64,000 nt of DNA from Linnemannia elongata (Eukaryota; Mortierellomycota; Mortierellomycetes; Mortierellales; Mortierellaceae), in contig JAXBDG010000012.1 of the NCBI GenBank assembly GCA_036320915.1, positions 1 through 64,000 of the forward strand. The letters run 5' to 3'. Within the stretch, counting starts at the first letter, position 1; each line of letters starts with the position of its first letter. The translations under genes were made by a program, and so were the position numbers. Of this stretch, positions 43,801-54,031 are shown one piece after another. Below the pieces are notes generated by a model, which saw only the letters and a program-made list of their open reading frames with translations, was not told where the DNA came from and searched no databases.

Positions 43801-46205
43801 AATTGTGCATGAAGTAACTGTGAGACGTTAGATCTCTGTTTCAGATATAAGCATGTCCTTGGTGTGATAGCTTGACGTTTGGTCATGACATTGGTACGTT
43901 CATGGTGTGAATGGAGTGGTAGCGAGGAGCAAGCGGGAGGAAGATTAGGTACAGGGGCTAGAACACCTCTACTTGCATACCCACCCCAGTTGTACACGCC
44001 CCCTTGTGGCACCTATTAATATCATTTGGCTAATTATTTTTTTTAAACCATGCGATAAAGGCCTGTGCGCCTGCGCGTGGAACATCGGCCAAGACATGAA
44101 AGATTCATGGGGCCAGCCAATTCAAGCGGTGTAAAAAAAATCAAAAGTTAAAAAAAGACCAGGCAGTGAAAGGCAAACTAGAAAACTAGAGCACAGAAAA
44201 AAAAACAAGAACGATGCGAAAGGTGCATGTAACTTTTTTTTTTTTTTTGTAATTTCTTTTTACTGACTCTAAACATGTTCACGTATAATCTCCATGAGCA
44301 AAACAAGCAAGCCATCTTATTCGAAACTCAATAAACACAATACTTTCATAATTATCCACCGCCGCGCTCGATTGAGTTAACCGTCGACCATTATAATAGC
44401 CCCGTTCCTTTATACCGCTGTACTCTTTGAAGGAGCAAGAGAAGGACGTGCAAAATGGAGTCTATTGCCTGAATCATGGGCTCGTGCCACCTGCAGCTCT
44501 GAAAATAAATCAGACCAGCTGCTTTTTTTCTGCCTTTTTTGATTTTCAGGGGTGCAAGAAAGAGTCTATCCATTGACCCGGGTCATCTCCTATATCTTTG
44601 TAACCTAAAGAGGCAGAAAAAAAGCAGCTGGTCTGATTTATTTTCAGAGCTGCAGGTGGCACGAGCCCATGATTCAGGCAATAGACTCCATTTTGCACGT
44701 CCTTCTCTTGCTCCTTCAAAGAGTACAGCGGTATAAAGGAACGGGGCTATTATAATGGTCGACGGTTAACTCAATCGAGCGCGGCGGTGGATAATTATGA
44801 AAGTATTGTGTTTATTGAGTTTCGAATAAGATGGCTTGCTTGTTTTGCTCAAGGAGATTATACGTGAACATGTTTAGAGTCAGTAAAAAGAAATTACAAA
44901 AAAAAAAAAAAAAGTTACATGCACCTTTCGCATCGCTCTTGTTTATTTTTTCTGTGCTCTAGTTTGCTTTTCACCGCCTGGTCTTTTTTTAACTTTTGAT
45001 TTTTTACACCCCTTGAATTGGCTGGCCTCATGAATCTTTCATGTCTTGGTCGATGTTCCATGCGCAAGCGCACAGGCCTTTATCGCGTGGCTTAAAAAAA
45101 ACAAATAATTAGCCAGATGATATTAATAGGCGTTACAATGGGATCCCTACGTCATAAATAGCGTACTCTCGAAGTAGGTTGACCGTTAGAGTCGGGACCC
45201 CCCTATTTTTTTGCGCTTTTTGCTATAAGGGGGCGTGTGCAACTGGGGTGGGTATGCAATTAGAGGGGTGTTAGCCCATGTACCTAATCTTCCTCCCGCT
45301 TGCTCCTCGCTACCACTCCCTTCATACCATGAACGTACCAATGTCGTGACCAAACGTCAAGCTATCACACCAGGGACATGCTTATATCTGAAACAAAGAT
45401 CTAAACGTCTCACCCAATATAGTCTGCTGCCAGCTAACTTCATGCACAATTTTACATTAGGGGTCGTTAAATATCATACCAGACAGCTTTTTTTTTTTTG
45501 TACACAAACTTACCAGACAGCGTGAAATGGGACCGAGCCTATTTCAATACACGCAAAAGGGGTGTACGCATTTTCGTATTCTTTTCGAGTATTCATTTTC
45601 ACGTACTCAAATCAAATACGCCAGCGCATTTTGTCAAACTAGACGACCATTTAGCCCCCTTTTACCCTTTTTTTTTCTCTAGGGAGATGCGTCAAGAAAT
45701 TGTAACACACAAGGTTGACAGAAATGGACGGGGTTGCTCTTTTTTTGTTGTGTGGTCTTAATTGTTGTGCTTACAGGCTGATAGTCTTGGGGATCAAGAG
45801 AGACGCGATGGCCTTTTGCACGACGAGTAGGTTTGGGTTGGACGTTCTTGTTGTTCTTGATAGGAACCATGGTGTAGGGGGAAAGAGGGGAAGAGGTATG
45901 CCCAATAGGTTGTGAGAGAAGTAGATGGAATGGTTTTTGACTCTCCTGGACGAAAAAAAGGTTTTTATTCTTTCTTCTCGTTTGACTATTTCTGTCACTG
46001 CCGAACGCGCACCTTGTGTTTGCGAAATACGTCGAGGGTCGTAGGTTTGTGAGTTAGCATTTTCCTATTAGAAGGCCTGCGCAGGTGACAGAAAAATGTC
46101 AAATGCGCAAACGAGTGGCGGATTTATTTTGGATTTGGCAGTACTTTGACAACCCCTATTATGCCTTAAGGTATGCAATAGGAGAATATGCAAACCATGC
46201 AATGG
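43745..46205. repeat. Long inverted repeat (imperfect palindrome)
   Basis: The inner arms 44011-44534 and 44612-45130 are near-identical inverse complements around a 77-bp spacer. The outer arms continue from 43745-44010 to 45225-45458 and, after a 699-bp insertion, to 46158-46205. The right arm also has about 95 bp (45131-45226) not found in the left. Arms total about 0.79 kb. Transcription through it would give a long hairpin RNA. Confidence 0.9.
45459..46157. mobile_element. MITE-like insertion inside the inverted repeat
   Basis: The 699-bp block is absent from the left arm. Its ends are inverted: AGGGGTCGTTAAA at 45459 and, on the other strand, AGGGGTTGTCAAA from 46157 (11 of 13 identical). 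ATT flanks it on both sides (45456-45458 and 46158-46160), a 3-bp target duplication as made by PIF/Harbinger-type transposases. It has no convincing transposase; a small minus-strand frame at 45679-45870 (MVPIKNNKNVQPKPTRR) is of unknown meaning. Confidence 0.7.
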
Positions 46206-46580
46206 CAAGACTAGATAAAAAAAAATCATATGTAAGAAGGTTAGTCAATAGTAGAATATGCAAACAGGAGGGCTAGTCGCGCCTTTACCTTTTTATGCGT
46301 AAACCTGGTACTTTACAGTAACCACACGGTGCCCGAAGAGCATCTTGATATTTTTATCCTTTTGTCTTGACTTCCTTGACTTTTTCTTGAACTTTGCCTG
46401 TTTTCTTCATATCTGTCATTTCGAAGTAAGAGTGACCACATCTGTTTCTCAATCGCAAATGGCCTTCCTTTTGGTCATATCTACCGCCATTCTCTGTGTG
46501 ACCACTGAACGTTGGAAAAATGATGAACTTGTGTTGTTGCCTCTTCCTTTCACAAGGGCAGAGTGAGGAGGGGTTTTGCG
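46206..46580. other. Upstream region of the Pro-rich protein gene
   Basis: No gene seen. It leads to the TATA box at 46585. Confidence 0.4.
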
Positions 46581-46584
46581 AAGG

Positions 46585-46592
46585 TATAAAAA
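46585..46592 (+). promoter_or_regulatory. TATA box of the Pro-rich secreted protein gene
   Basis: TATAAAAA in GAAGGTATAAAAAGAGC, about 258 bp before the ATG. A 5' UTR intron is likely between GTAATTTG near 46696 and TATTGCAG just before the ATG, which would shorten the mature leader. Confidence 0.5.
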
Positions 46593-46842
46593 GAGCATAA
46601 CCTCTGCACCATTCTTCAACCAACACTCGAAAACATTTCACAACATAGCAAATCCCACAATCGCCCCAAGAACTCCACACGAACCCTTTTCTAGGTAATT
46701 TGTAGCTTTAATCCACCATCGCCGCGTTGCATCGTAACATTTACTATTAGTATCAGGTGCATGTTCCTCATCTTTGGACCACAACAGCATCACTCACTCA
46801 TACGTATATTCTTTGTTTGCCTTCACCCTAGCCTATTGCAGA

Positions 46843-47523
46843 ATGCATTTCAACGCCTTGCTTTTGCTCTGTGGAATTTTGAGCTTCGCAGCAGCTTCTA
46901 CAGCTCCTCCAGCTCCTAACCCAGGCCCTAACTCAGCTCCAAGCCCAGGCCCCAGCCCAGGAAACAGCTCAGCTCCAAGCCCAAGCCCCAGTCCAAGCCC
47001 CAGCCCAGGTCCTAGCTCGGCTCCAAGCCCAGGCCCCAGCCCAGGAAATAGCTCAGCTCCAAGCCCAGGCCCTAGCCCAAGCCCCAGCTCAGCTCCTAGC
47101 TTTGGCCCCAGCCCAGGCTCCAGCCCAGGAAATAGCTCAGCTCCAAGCCCAGGCCCTAGCCCAAGCCCCAGCTCAGCTCCTAGCTTTGGCCCCAGCCCAG
47201 GCCCTAGCCCAAGCCCCAGCTCAGCTCCTAGCTTTGGCCCTAGCCCAGGCCCTAGCCCAGCCCCTAACCCAGCTCCTAACCCAGCTCAGCCAGCTCCTCA
47301 GCCAGTTCCTACTAAGCAATGTGACGCATCTAATGGATTCCGGCCAGTGTGCTGCGATAATTCGAGGTCTCCGAAATCCTGTAACTTCCAATCATGGGAT
47401 CCCCATACCTGGGATGCCAAATCTGGGGGTGCCCGCTGCGACTCTACGTATTGCTGCAAGCCCAAAAGATCCGCTCACGGCCACTTTGATGTCAAGCAAT
47501 CATGCTGCTACAAGCTTGATTGA
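46843..47523 (+). CDS. Secreted Pro/Ser-rich mucin-like protein with Cys-rich C-terminal domain
   Basis: 226 aa. [19 protein letters not shown] is a signal peptide. Residues about 20-160 are a repeat region of [18 protein letters not shown] and related blocks, likely O-glycosylated, with internal duplications of APSFGPSPG units. From about 160 to 226 a compact domain has eight cysteines: [29 protein letters not shown] and SCCYKLD. It resembles cell-wall or effector-type proteins in which a stalk carries a small binding domain, but no named family was recognised. The ATG at 46843 was chosen because it begins the signal peptide. Confidence 0.8.
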   Translation: MHFNALLLLCGILSFAAASTAPPAPNPGPNSAPSPGPSPGNSSAPSPSPSPSPSPGPSSAPSPGPSPGNSSAPSPGPSPSPSSAPSFGPSPGSSPGNSSAPSPGPSPSPSSAPSFGPSPGPSPSPSSAPSFGPSPGPSPAPNPAPNPAQPAPQPVPTKQCDASNGFRPVCCDNSRSPKSCNFQSWDPHTWDAKSGGARCDSTYCCKPKRSAHGHFDVKQSCCYKLD

Positions 47524-48446
47524 TTTACGAAAGGCATGATTCCCCCCCTCATTCCTAGTACCTGGCCGAGAGAAAATGTCTCAAAAGGGCCTGGGACTCA
47601 CTAGGATTTTTTTTTTTTTTTTTTTGTCAGTCAAGTAGCCATTTTTGTCAGTATTTAAGGCATTGTCGTATGAACCCCACGTTTTATTAAAAATGGATTA
47701 AAAATAAGAAAAAAGTACAAAAACTCATACTAATGTGCATGACATTTGTGATTGTGTTATTTTCTCGGCACTTTTATGTACAAGTCCCAGGTCACCGTTA
47801 ACAAAAACAGTTCCCTGTGAAACATGCTGCGATCCTGTTACTATGGGGTTTTCGTCCAGCACTCCTTGAGTAGAGCCTCTCCTAAGAAAAAGAGAGCCTG
47901 TATGCGAGAGAGGAAAGAAATCGTTTTTCTCACTTTCGTGCGGGTAAGCAGGCACCATAAAAGACAAAGAAGAACAATAGTAGGATAGGAGCAGCGTGAT
48001 GGGCATAAAAACAAGGAACTTTTTTTCCGTCTTTCATACATGCATAACGGGTTCACCAGCGTTTTCCTTGACCACCAGCGACAGCGATAACAACAAAAAC
48101 AACAACGACAACACTACCAACATCGAGACACCATATCGATCTCCATTCCATTTTATTTCACCATTATCCCAACCACCCTTAGCCACAGCGCCAAAAAAAA
48201 ATAAAATAGGAAAGCATATGCACACAAAAAAGAGGAGACACCCACGGCCACAAACAACGCGGCAACATGTCAAACCCAGCCATCGACGAAAAGACCCAAA
48301 ATCCTGGAGGCAACATCAAGGCCCTAAGAAAGGAGGGAGACCCAGCAAGCGGTTTCCCCTCTCCTGGCAACTCTTTCCCCGCTCTCTTTTCGTACCCGGA
48401 GTTGCGAAATTCCCGCATCTGGTCTACCTATTTTTTTGCAAAAAGT
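47524..48446. other. Intergenic, no supported gene
   Basis: Contains a T homopolymer at about 47608-47626 and A/C-rich simple sequence at 48080-48250. Candidate frames are compositional. Confidence 0.4.
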
Positions 48447-48661
48447 ATTATTCTTCCTAACCAGAGACTCTATCTGTGTGTGTATCTTTCTTTTATTATG
48501 ACCGTGACTCCCGAAAAATATATTGAATGGACTCAGCCAGGAAACAAACAATAAGGGACTCTAGCCGATCTCCTGATCTCTGTCTACTTTCTAGAGGAGA
48601 GTCGATGGCGTTTGTCGAAAAATAAGCTCTAGCCGTCATCACATTCGGCAATGCTAACCAT
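48447..48661 (+). mobile_element. Short DIRS derivative carrying both element ends
   Basis: It starts ATTATTCTTCC with GACTCTATCTGTGTG as in the right end of the DIRS at 6.8-11.1 kb, continues with a diverged ITR body (AAGGGACTCTAGCC), and ends CTCTAGCCGTCATCACATTC, then GGCAATGCTAACCAT, as in the opposite element end. All internal coding DNA is missing, leaving about 215 bp. It is either a deletion product or a non-autonomous derivative. Confidence 0.8.
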
Positions 48662-48985
48662 AGGGGGGAATGGTCACAGCGCGAGTGGGTACAGCGAGAA
48701 TGAGCGCAACAAAATCAAATATGATTAGCGGCGTGGATCACAGGGGAAGAAATGAAAGCACAGAGAGCAAAAAGAGCTGGAGGTTGGACTGGGGACATTT
48801 ATTTGAGAACAGGAGGAATAAGGAAAAGGGAGTGACAGGAATAAAGGATGAAGAGGAAGGATTATGCCCTGGACTTAGGCACAGCACTGGGCTGGAAGTG
48901 AAATCAAGATCAGAGTGTAGACTCTTGTGTCTAGAAAGGCCAGGGCACTTCTACATTTACCCACAACAATAAAAAAACTCCTTCA
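48662..48985. other. Intergenic, no supported gene
   Basis: A 100-codon plus frame is present here but has no recognisable domain, signal or start context, and is not called. Confidence 0.35.
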
Positions 48986-49444
48986 TCAAGCCTCAGTACA
49001 AATGACCTTGTGTGAGCTCCAATCGGCTGTCTGACACTCCCTCGAGCAATACCAAACATTCTTGCATTTTCCACATCTCTTAAGCGCAGTGTCCAGCGTA
49101 CCGCATTCTGAATGAGCGCACGCCTTCACTTCCTCAGCCCCTCCACCCATACCACCGTCACCGCTCTTGATTTCGTCCGGGTTAATCCCATACCGTCTCA
49201 TAAACGTAAACATCGTCTTCTCCGAGACCCGATGCCCAAATCCACCAGCGCGGTACGTGTTGAGGTCAAAGTAGCTCCCTCCACCATCCATTGAGACCTT
49301 CTCGGTAATCTTGTCAACTTCGGAGGATTGACCTTCCTGCCAGCGGAGGCGGTCGTCGTAGACGGTGAAGAAGTATCCTTTGAGGCCGCCGTCGTATCCC
49401 CAGGCGATGCGAATAGCTCCGAGGCTCTTTGTGTGTCGGAACAT
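48986..49444 (-). CDS. MYND-type zinc-finger protein
   Basis: 152 aa from the ATG at 49444 (MFRHTKSLGAIRIAWGY). The N-terminal 100 residues (GLKGYFFTVYDDRLRWQEG, GHRVSEKTMFTFMRRYG) are of unknown family. The C terminus is a MYND finger: CAHSECG, then RCGKCKNVWYCSRECQ and WSSHKVIC, giving the C-C/C-C/C-C/H-C ligand order. MYND fingers bind proline-rich partner peptides. A possible leader intron runs from GTATGTTTCCC near 49635 to CTTCAG near 49501; upstream in-frame codons lack an ATG, which supports the chosen start. Confidence 0.8.
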   Translation of the reverse strand: MFRHTKSLGAIRIAWGYDGGLKGYFFTVYDDRLRWQEGQSSEVDKITEKVSMDGGGSYFDLNTYRAGGFGHRVSEKTMFTFMRRYGINPDEIKSGDGGMGGGAEEVKACAHSECGTLDTALKRCGKCKNVWYCSRECQTADWSSHKVICTEA

Positions 49445-50545
49445 GGTGCTGTGATACGGAAAGGTGTGATGTTTGGTTTCTACGAGGTAAAATTTTGGCT
49501 GAAGAACGATGGATGTAAGGTGTGAGTAAGCAAATGAGTGCAAGCGCTTGTTATGGATTGAATTCTCGCTTGGGCATAAAGTTGAGAGTCAGGGACAGAT
49601 TGTGAGAAATATGACGCCTGGGAAATGGGAAACATACCTTGGAAACGAAGAGAGTCGAGGAATTAACACGACGGGGAAAAAAAAATAAGAGACGGTGCGC
49701 TGGTGGTTTTGGTGTTTACAAGGATGGGTATGAAAAAAAGATGCAAGAGGAAGGAGAGAGAGAGAGAGAGAAATATGAATGGGCTGACTGGAAAAAGTAA
49801 AAGACCAGGAGGGGTATTTATACGACTATCTATTGGAAGAAGGCGAGAGAATGAGAAACTGGCGAGTGGTGGCGAGTGAGTGCGCGATGGGTCCAATCCT
49901 TACATTCATAGCTCCTCCTATCTCTGTCTCAGTACCAAACAAACAACCCCCATCATGCCTTACTAGTTCCCAGTCATTGAGAACAAGGAAAGGATTTGTG
50001 TTCATCATGCAAACTTTATTCGTTTTCTGTCATTTTTTTTCCCTTTCTGCGTTGAGAATACAAACACAGCAAATGCAAAACACAAAAATGTCTAGGGGTA
50101 CCTCCTTGCCATGGAAGAACTTACATCCAGATGAGCTCTAAAAAAATAGAAAGGGTCAGAGAACATGGATGGATAGAAACCAACCGCTGTTCCTGAGTGA
50201 TTAAAACGAAAGGTACACGAAAAGTGAAGAGAGGCAGTGGCGAGTTTTGAGCACATGCATGAATAACTACTATGGCAATGATGCCGATGCTAATGATGTG
50301 GCAGCGAAAGAGCTGAACGTAAACAAACTTATTTGATTCTAGTGTACAGTTTACTACATGCATGCCCACGTTAGCTGTGGCGTTTTGGCGTAAAGAGTGT
50401 CGATCTTCCTAGTTTCATAGGGCAAAGGACAAAACGAGGCGAGCGATTAAAAAATAGATGCTAGCCTTTACTACATTTCACAACTTTTTGCCAGTTTGTT
50501 CACAATCCTACTGGTCCACTCTTGTTGAAAACACCATTCGTTTAT
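49445..50545. other. Intergenic, no supported gene
   Basis: Promoter side of the MYND gene and 3' side of the F-box gene. A GA microsatellite lies at about 49757-49771. No coding frame could be supported. Confidence 0.45.
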
Positions 50546-52450
50546 TCACAACGACCTTCCATTATGACGGATCCTTAGGCTAGGCCGCCTTACTTGTAGA
50601 GCATACAGCAGCTTACTAAACTTCTTCTGAAAAGTAGCCATCTCCAGACTTGGCAAATGGTTCACAAACCAATCCACCTCCTTCTCCCCAATCATCGCCA
50701 AATTATCTTTCTGTGTCCACACCATCGACCCCCTCAGCTCCCGTAACCTCGTTAACCCAACCAGTTTCCCCAAGTATCCAATCTTTCCCTTCTCTGCGTC
50801 CTCCAACGCCAAGAGTCCAGGAAGGCAAGTCTCTGTGGGCGAGAGAAAGACCTCCCGAGGCGTATTGTAGGCAGACGAGGTATCAGCCTTCCCTACGGCT
50901 TGCAAGTCAAGGATCTCGAGATGGCTCAAGGATCCTATTTGAGAATAGAACTTGCCGAGGTCCTCCCAATGGCGCCGATTCTCCTCTGTCCAAGTGGCCT
51001 TGGTCGGATCCTCCATGTAAGAAGGGTTCCTTCCGCTCGACGTGATCCAGACATTCATCACCAACTCTCGAATCCTTTTGCAAACCCACTCGGACTCGAT
51101 CGCATTCGCAAAGATCAGACACACTCTCTCTGACCCTGTTCGACACGTCACATTAAGTACCTCCAACCCCTCACAAGTCGTCAACGCCGCCTGGATAACT
51201 GAACTCAGGATGCGAGCCGTATAAGTGAACTCTATCCGCCGAAGGGTCGTGGAGTGCCGAGTCCAGGTCGCGATTATTGGTTCCGGATCCGGGTCGTTGT
51301 AGGAACAATAACAAAGATTCCTCAGCTGTTGCTCAGGAAGCGATTCAAGAACCATCGTCACATGCTCGGCAAGGCAGCCCTCTGGGAAGGATAGGCCCGA
51401 GATCCGTGGACACAGCTCACTGATGGACGCAATGACAAACAGCATATCGTCGGTAAGTTGACCTAGCTTGGGTAACGTAAGGGACTCGAGAGCAGGACAC
51501 TGTCCGAGCACGGTGCCGCAAACCTCAGCCAAGTCAAGAAGGGGCATCATTGAGATATCAAGACTCTTGAGGTGGAGCAGATACGTGTCGCGCAGGATAA
51601 GAGGCCCTTGATCATAATCCCAATCGCCCACAACTGGATCCCGACTGAACTGAATCGTATCTCCGGAAATCAGGGAGGCGATCTTAGGGTCGATCAAGGA
51701 AGCGGAGCAAGTGATCTTAAGGTCGACCAAGGAAGCAGGGCAGCTGTAAAAAAGGCACTCAAATGCATGGCGGATGAGCGAATTTTCAGGCTGTACTTCC
51801 AACTGTAGCACTCGGAGACAGGGGAGCTGGGAGATGGTCCTGGAGATATCCCTAACCACCCGCATGCATATTAGGCTCAGCTTTGTGATATTCAGATGGG
51901 TGAGAGTCGCACCGTTGAGTCTAACCAGCCACAAGATTTGGTGGAGGTGATTGTCTAGATTGGAGGTCGGTACGGTGTGTATTAGCCTGTCCGAGTGGTA
52001 ACTGGTCATGCAAGCCTTGAACCGGGACAAACCAAGTAAAGGCGGGAGAGGAACTAAGAAAGAGACAGGCGAGTACTCCAGATTGCCCCATTGCCCATGG
52101 GCGAGGATGGTAGTTGATATAGCCTTGTGTTCGGGTGGCAAGGGGAAGGTGGAGTTGAGGTATACCCAGAGTGCACGGAAATAGTACCACGAGAAGTTGG
52201 GCCTCCATGCAACGGCGCAAATCAGGTGGGCGTGAGTTCCAATGGCGCGGAGTCCATGGGGCGAGGCGAGGAGGCGAGAGAGAAGGGATTCGTCTTCGAG
52301 GTCGAGGGTGTGCCAGAGTAAGGGAGTGCAGATGGCGTGGAAGGTGCGGTTGATCCTTGCGAGCTTGATGAGGTCGTGCCGGGTGATGAGAGGGGTGAGA
52401 CATGCGACCAGTTCTGGGATGGAGATGAAGGTGTTGTAGGCTGCGGTCAT
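50546..52450 (-). CDS. F-box/LRR-like protein, intact
   Basis: 634 aa in one exon from the ATG at 52450. Residues about 8-50 form an F-box: ISIPELVACLTPLITRHDLI, KLARINRTFHAICTPLLWHT. The rest is a chain of irregular leucine-rich segments, such as LRVLQLEVQPENSL, ALESLTLPKLGQLTD and GLEVLNVTCRTG, ending with a charged segment (ALQVRRPSLRIRHNGRSL). Such proteins act as substrate receptors of SCF ubiquitin ligases; the substrate is unknown. It is the same family as the pseudogene in copy A, with a shared GYLGxLxGL segment near residue 560, but on the opposite strand and far diverged. Confidence 0.85.
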   Translation of the reverse strand: MTAAYNTFISIPELVACLTPLITRHDLIKLARINRTFHAICTPLLWHTLDLEDESLLSRLLASPHGLRAIGTHAHLICAVAWRPNFSWYYFRALWVYLNSTFPLPPEHKAISTTILAHGQWGNLEYSPVSFLVPLPPLLGLSRFKACMTSYHSDRLIHTVPTSNLDNHLHQILWLVRLNGATLTHLNITKLSLICMRVVRDISRTISQLPCLRVLQLEVQPENSLIRHAFECLFYSCPASLVDLKITCSASLIDPKIASLISGDTIQFSRDPVVGDWDYDQGPLILRDTYLLHLKSLDISMMPLLDLAEVCGTVLGQCPALESLTLPKLGQLTDDMLFVIASISELCPRISGLSFPEGCLAEHVTMVLESLPEQQLRNLCYCSYNDPDPEPIIATWTRHSTTLRRIEFTYTARILSSVIQAALTTCEGLEVLNVTCRTGSERVCLIFANAIESEWVCKRIRELVMNVWITSSGRNPSYMEDPTKATWTEENRRHWEDLGKFYSQIGSLSHLEILDLQAVGKADTSSAYNTPREVFLSPTETCLPGLLALEDAEKGKIGYLGKLVGLTRLRELRGSMVWTQKDNLAMIGEKEVDWFVNHLPSLEMATFQKKFSKLLYALQVRRPSLRIRHNGRSL

Positions 52451-52500
52451 CGGGAAAGAAGGAAGGGTAGTATGGAAAGGATGTGTGGGGGAATCAGGCT

Positions 52501-52790
52501 TTATTTTGAATTTTGAGGGGCAATGGTGGTAGTTTTAAGAATTGAGGTAAAAATATAACTATAAAAGAACTTGCAGTACTCAGTGACCTCGTCCTCTTTG
52601 AACCTGGACTTCAAACAGTCGAAACAGCCCATAATGATAAGACTCACATCTGGGGGACAGGGAAGATAGCCTTTGCAAGGGATGACAAACTCTTCCTTTG
52701 CACTGCAAAGACAGTAAACGTTATGGATGGTTTTACACCTATTGAATCGTGTGTAATGCCTTGACTTGTTGGATGAGAGTGAGTGAGTGA
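52501..52790 (-). CDS. Possible exon of a small Cys-rich protein
   Basis: A minus-strand frame open from about 52800 to a TAA at 52501 reads CKTIHNVYCLCSAKEEFVIP, CKGYLPCPPDVSLIIMGC and FDCLKSRFKEDEVTEYCKFF. Eight cysteines in about 60 residues, in a CxC and CxxC-like arrangement, are more than expected by chance. No ATG is found upstream except an internal one, and an acceptor-like TTCAATAG precedes the Cys-rich part, so it would be a second exon or a truncated gene. No family is assigned. Confidence 0.35.
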
Positions 52791-53474
52791 GGAGTGAGAC
52801 GGGAGAGTGGTGACGATGTGGAAAAGAAGGAAGAGAGGAGGAAAGGGCCCTGCTTTATCTTGTTTGTACCTCATGGCACAGAGGTGTGAGAAAAATCATG
52901 GCAGGGCACGTGCGCAGGATCAATTGAAAGCAATTGAGATCCACTCATACATAAACAGACCAAAGGCGAAGGAAACAGCACGAATACGTAAAGTCAATAG
53001 TATGCGCACGACTCCCACTCTTTTTCCATAGCAGAAGGCGAGCAGGGCGCGCGTCAATGTGCGTCTCTGCCACTCAGACGTCAGCACAGGCTCGCTTGTG
53101 AATATGTGAAAAGCGGGTCCCCTCGTTAATTGGCGCAAAGACAAAAACCTCTAAGAAATGGTCTAGACTATATTGACGATATAGGCAAGTGATTGGAGTA
53201 CCTCGGGCGAGGTTAGGCGTCGAGGGAAGTGCGAGGTGTTGTTGAAGTCGAGAGGATGGAATACAAATGCATATATTAACTGGTGAATGCTTGTTAGTGG
53301 AGGGATGAGATTGCTTCAAGAGAGGAAAAGTATGAGACAGACAAATTACTCTGGGAGGGCGATGAATGTCTCCGATGCTTTAGTCATTGGGAGCGAAAGG
53401 AGTAGCGTAACGAAAGGAAGTATGGAGGAGGTGCATGCCACACCAGCGTTATGGCAGACATGGTCAAATAGCGA
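52791..53474. other. Intergenic between the F-box gene and copy C
   Basis: No gene supported. Confidence 0.4.
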
Positions 53475-53741
53475 CCAGTCATTTGACCATGGTGCCAGAG
53501 AAGTAGTCACGTGCTTCGAAGGTTCTAAATGTGGGTGAAATCAACGAACTAATCTCTCTTTCTTCACAGACACGCACACAGGATCAGAGCAATCAGCAAG
53601 GACATGGAGTCAACCTAACCTGACACACACATATGCGCCCATCGATCTAGGATCTGAGGACAAGATCTGAGGACAAGAGGGGACACAGAGACGTTAGGAA
53701 TGATAGAGAGGCCGCAGCGATCACAGCAATCACAACAAGGG

Positions 53742-54031
53742 TATCTGGAGTGGTAATCTGGGCTGATAAAGCTGAAAGAATTGCGAGGGTGCGTCCAAGT
53801 GACAACCACGGAGGCCCGCCAGACGGTCGGAAAAAAGGGAGATGGAGTGGATGTCAGATCATTGACCACGACTACAGGTCATCGAGCTCATGCCTTTTGA
53901 TATCTGGAGGGACGGTGGATTTCCATACATTCAGTGGTTTAAAGAGAAGCGGCCGGGTGTCCTTGTCAAGAAGACGTGGCCGTCGTACTGAAAGGACGTT
54001 GACAGGGACAAGGTTTTTTTTGTCAATGTGA
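53742..54031 (+). pseudogene. F-box gene 3' remnant in copy C
   Basis: Matches the last 290 bp of the F-box pseudogene of copy A, including the block that encodes GDGGLPYTQWFKEKRPGV there. Frameshifts and a TGA in place of a sense codon show it is dead. Confidence 0.7.

Noticed and set aside
48670..48972. 100-codon plus frame beside the DIRS derivative
   Set aside because: No domain, signal peptide or promoter; composition matches the surrounding A/G-rich DNA.
49445..49543. Longer N terminus of the MYND protein
   Set aside because: The frame is open but the first codon at 49543 is TTG; no ATG occurs before 49444.
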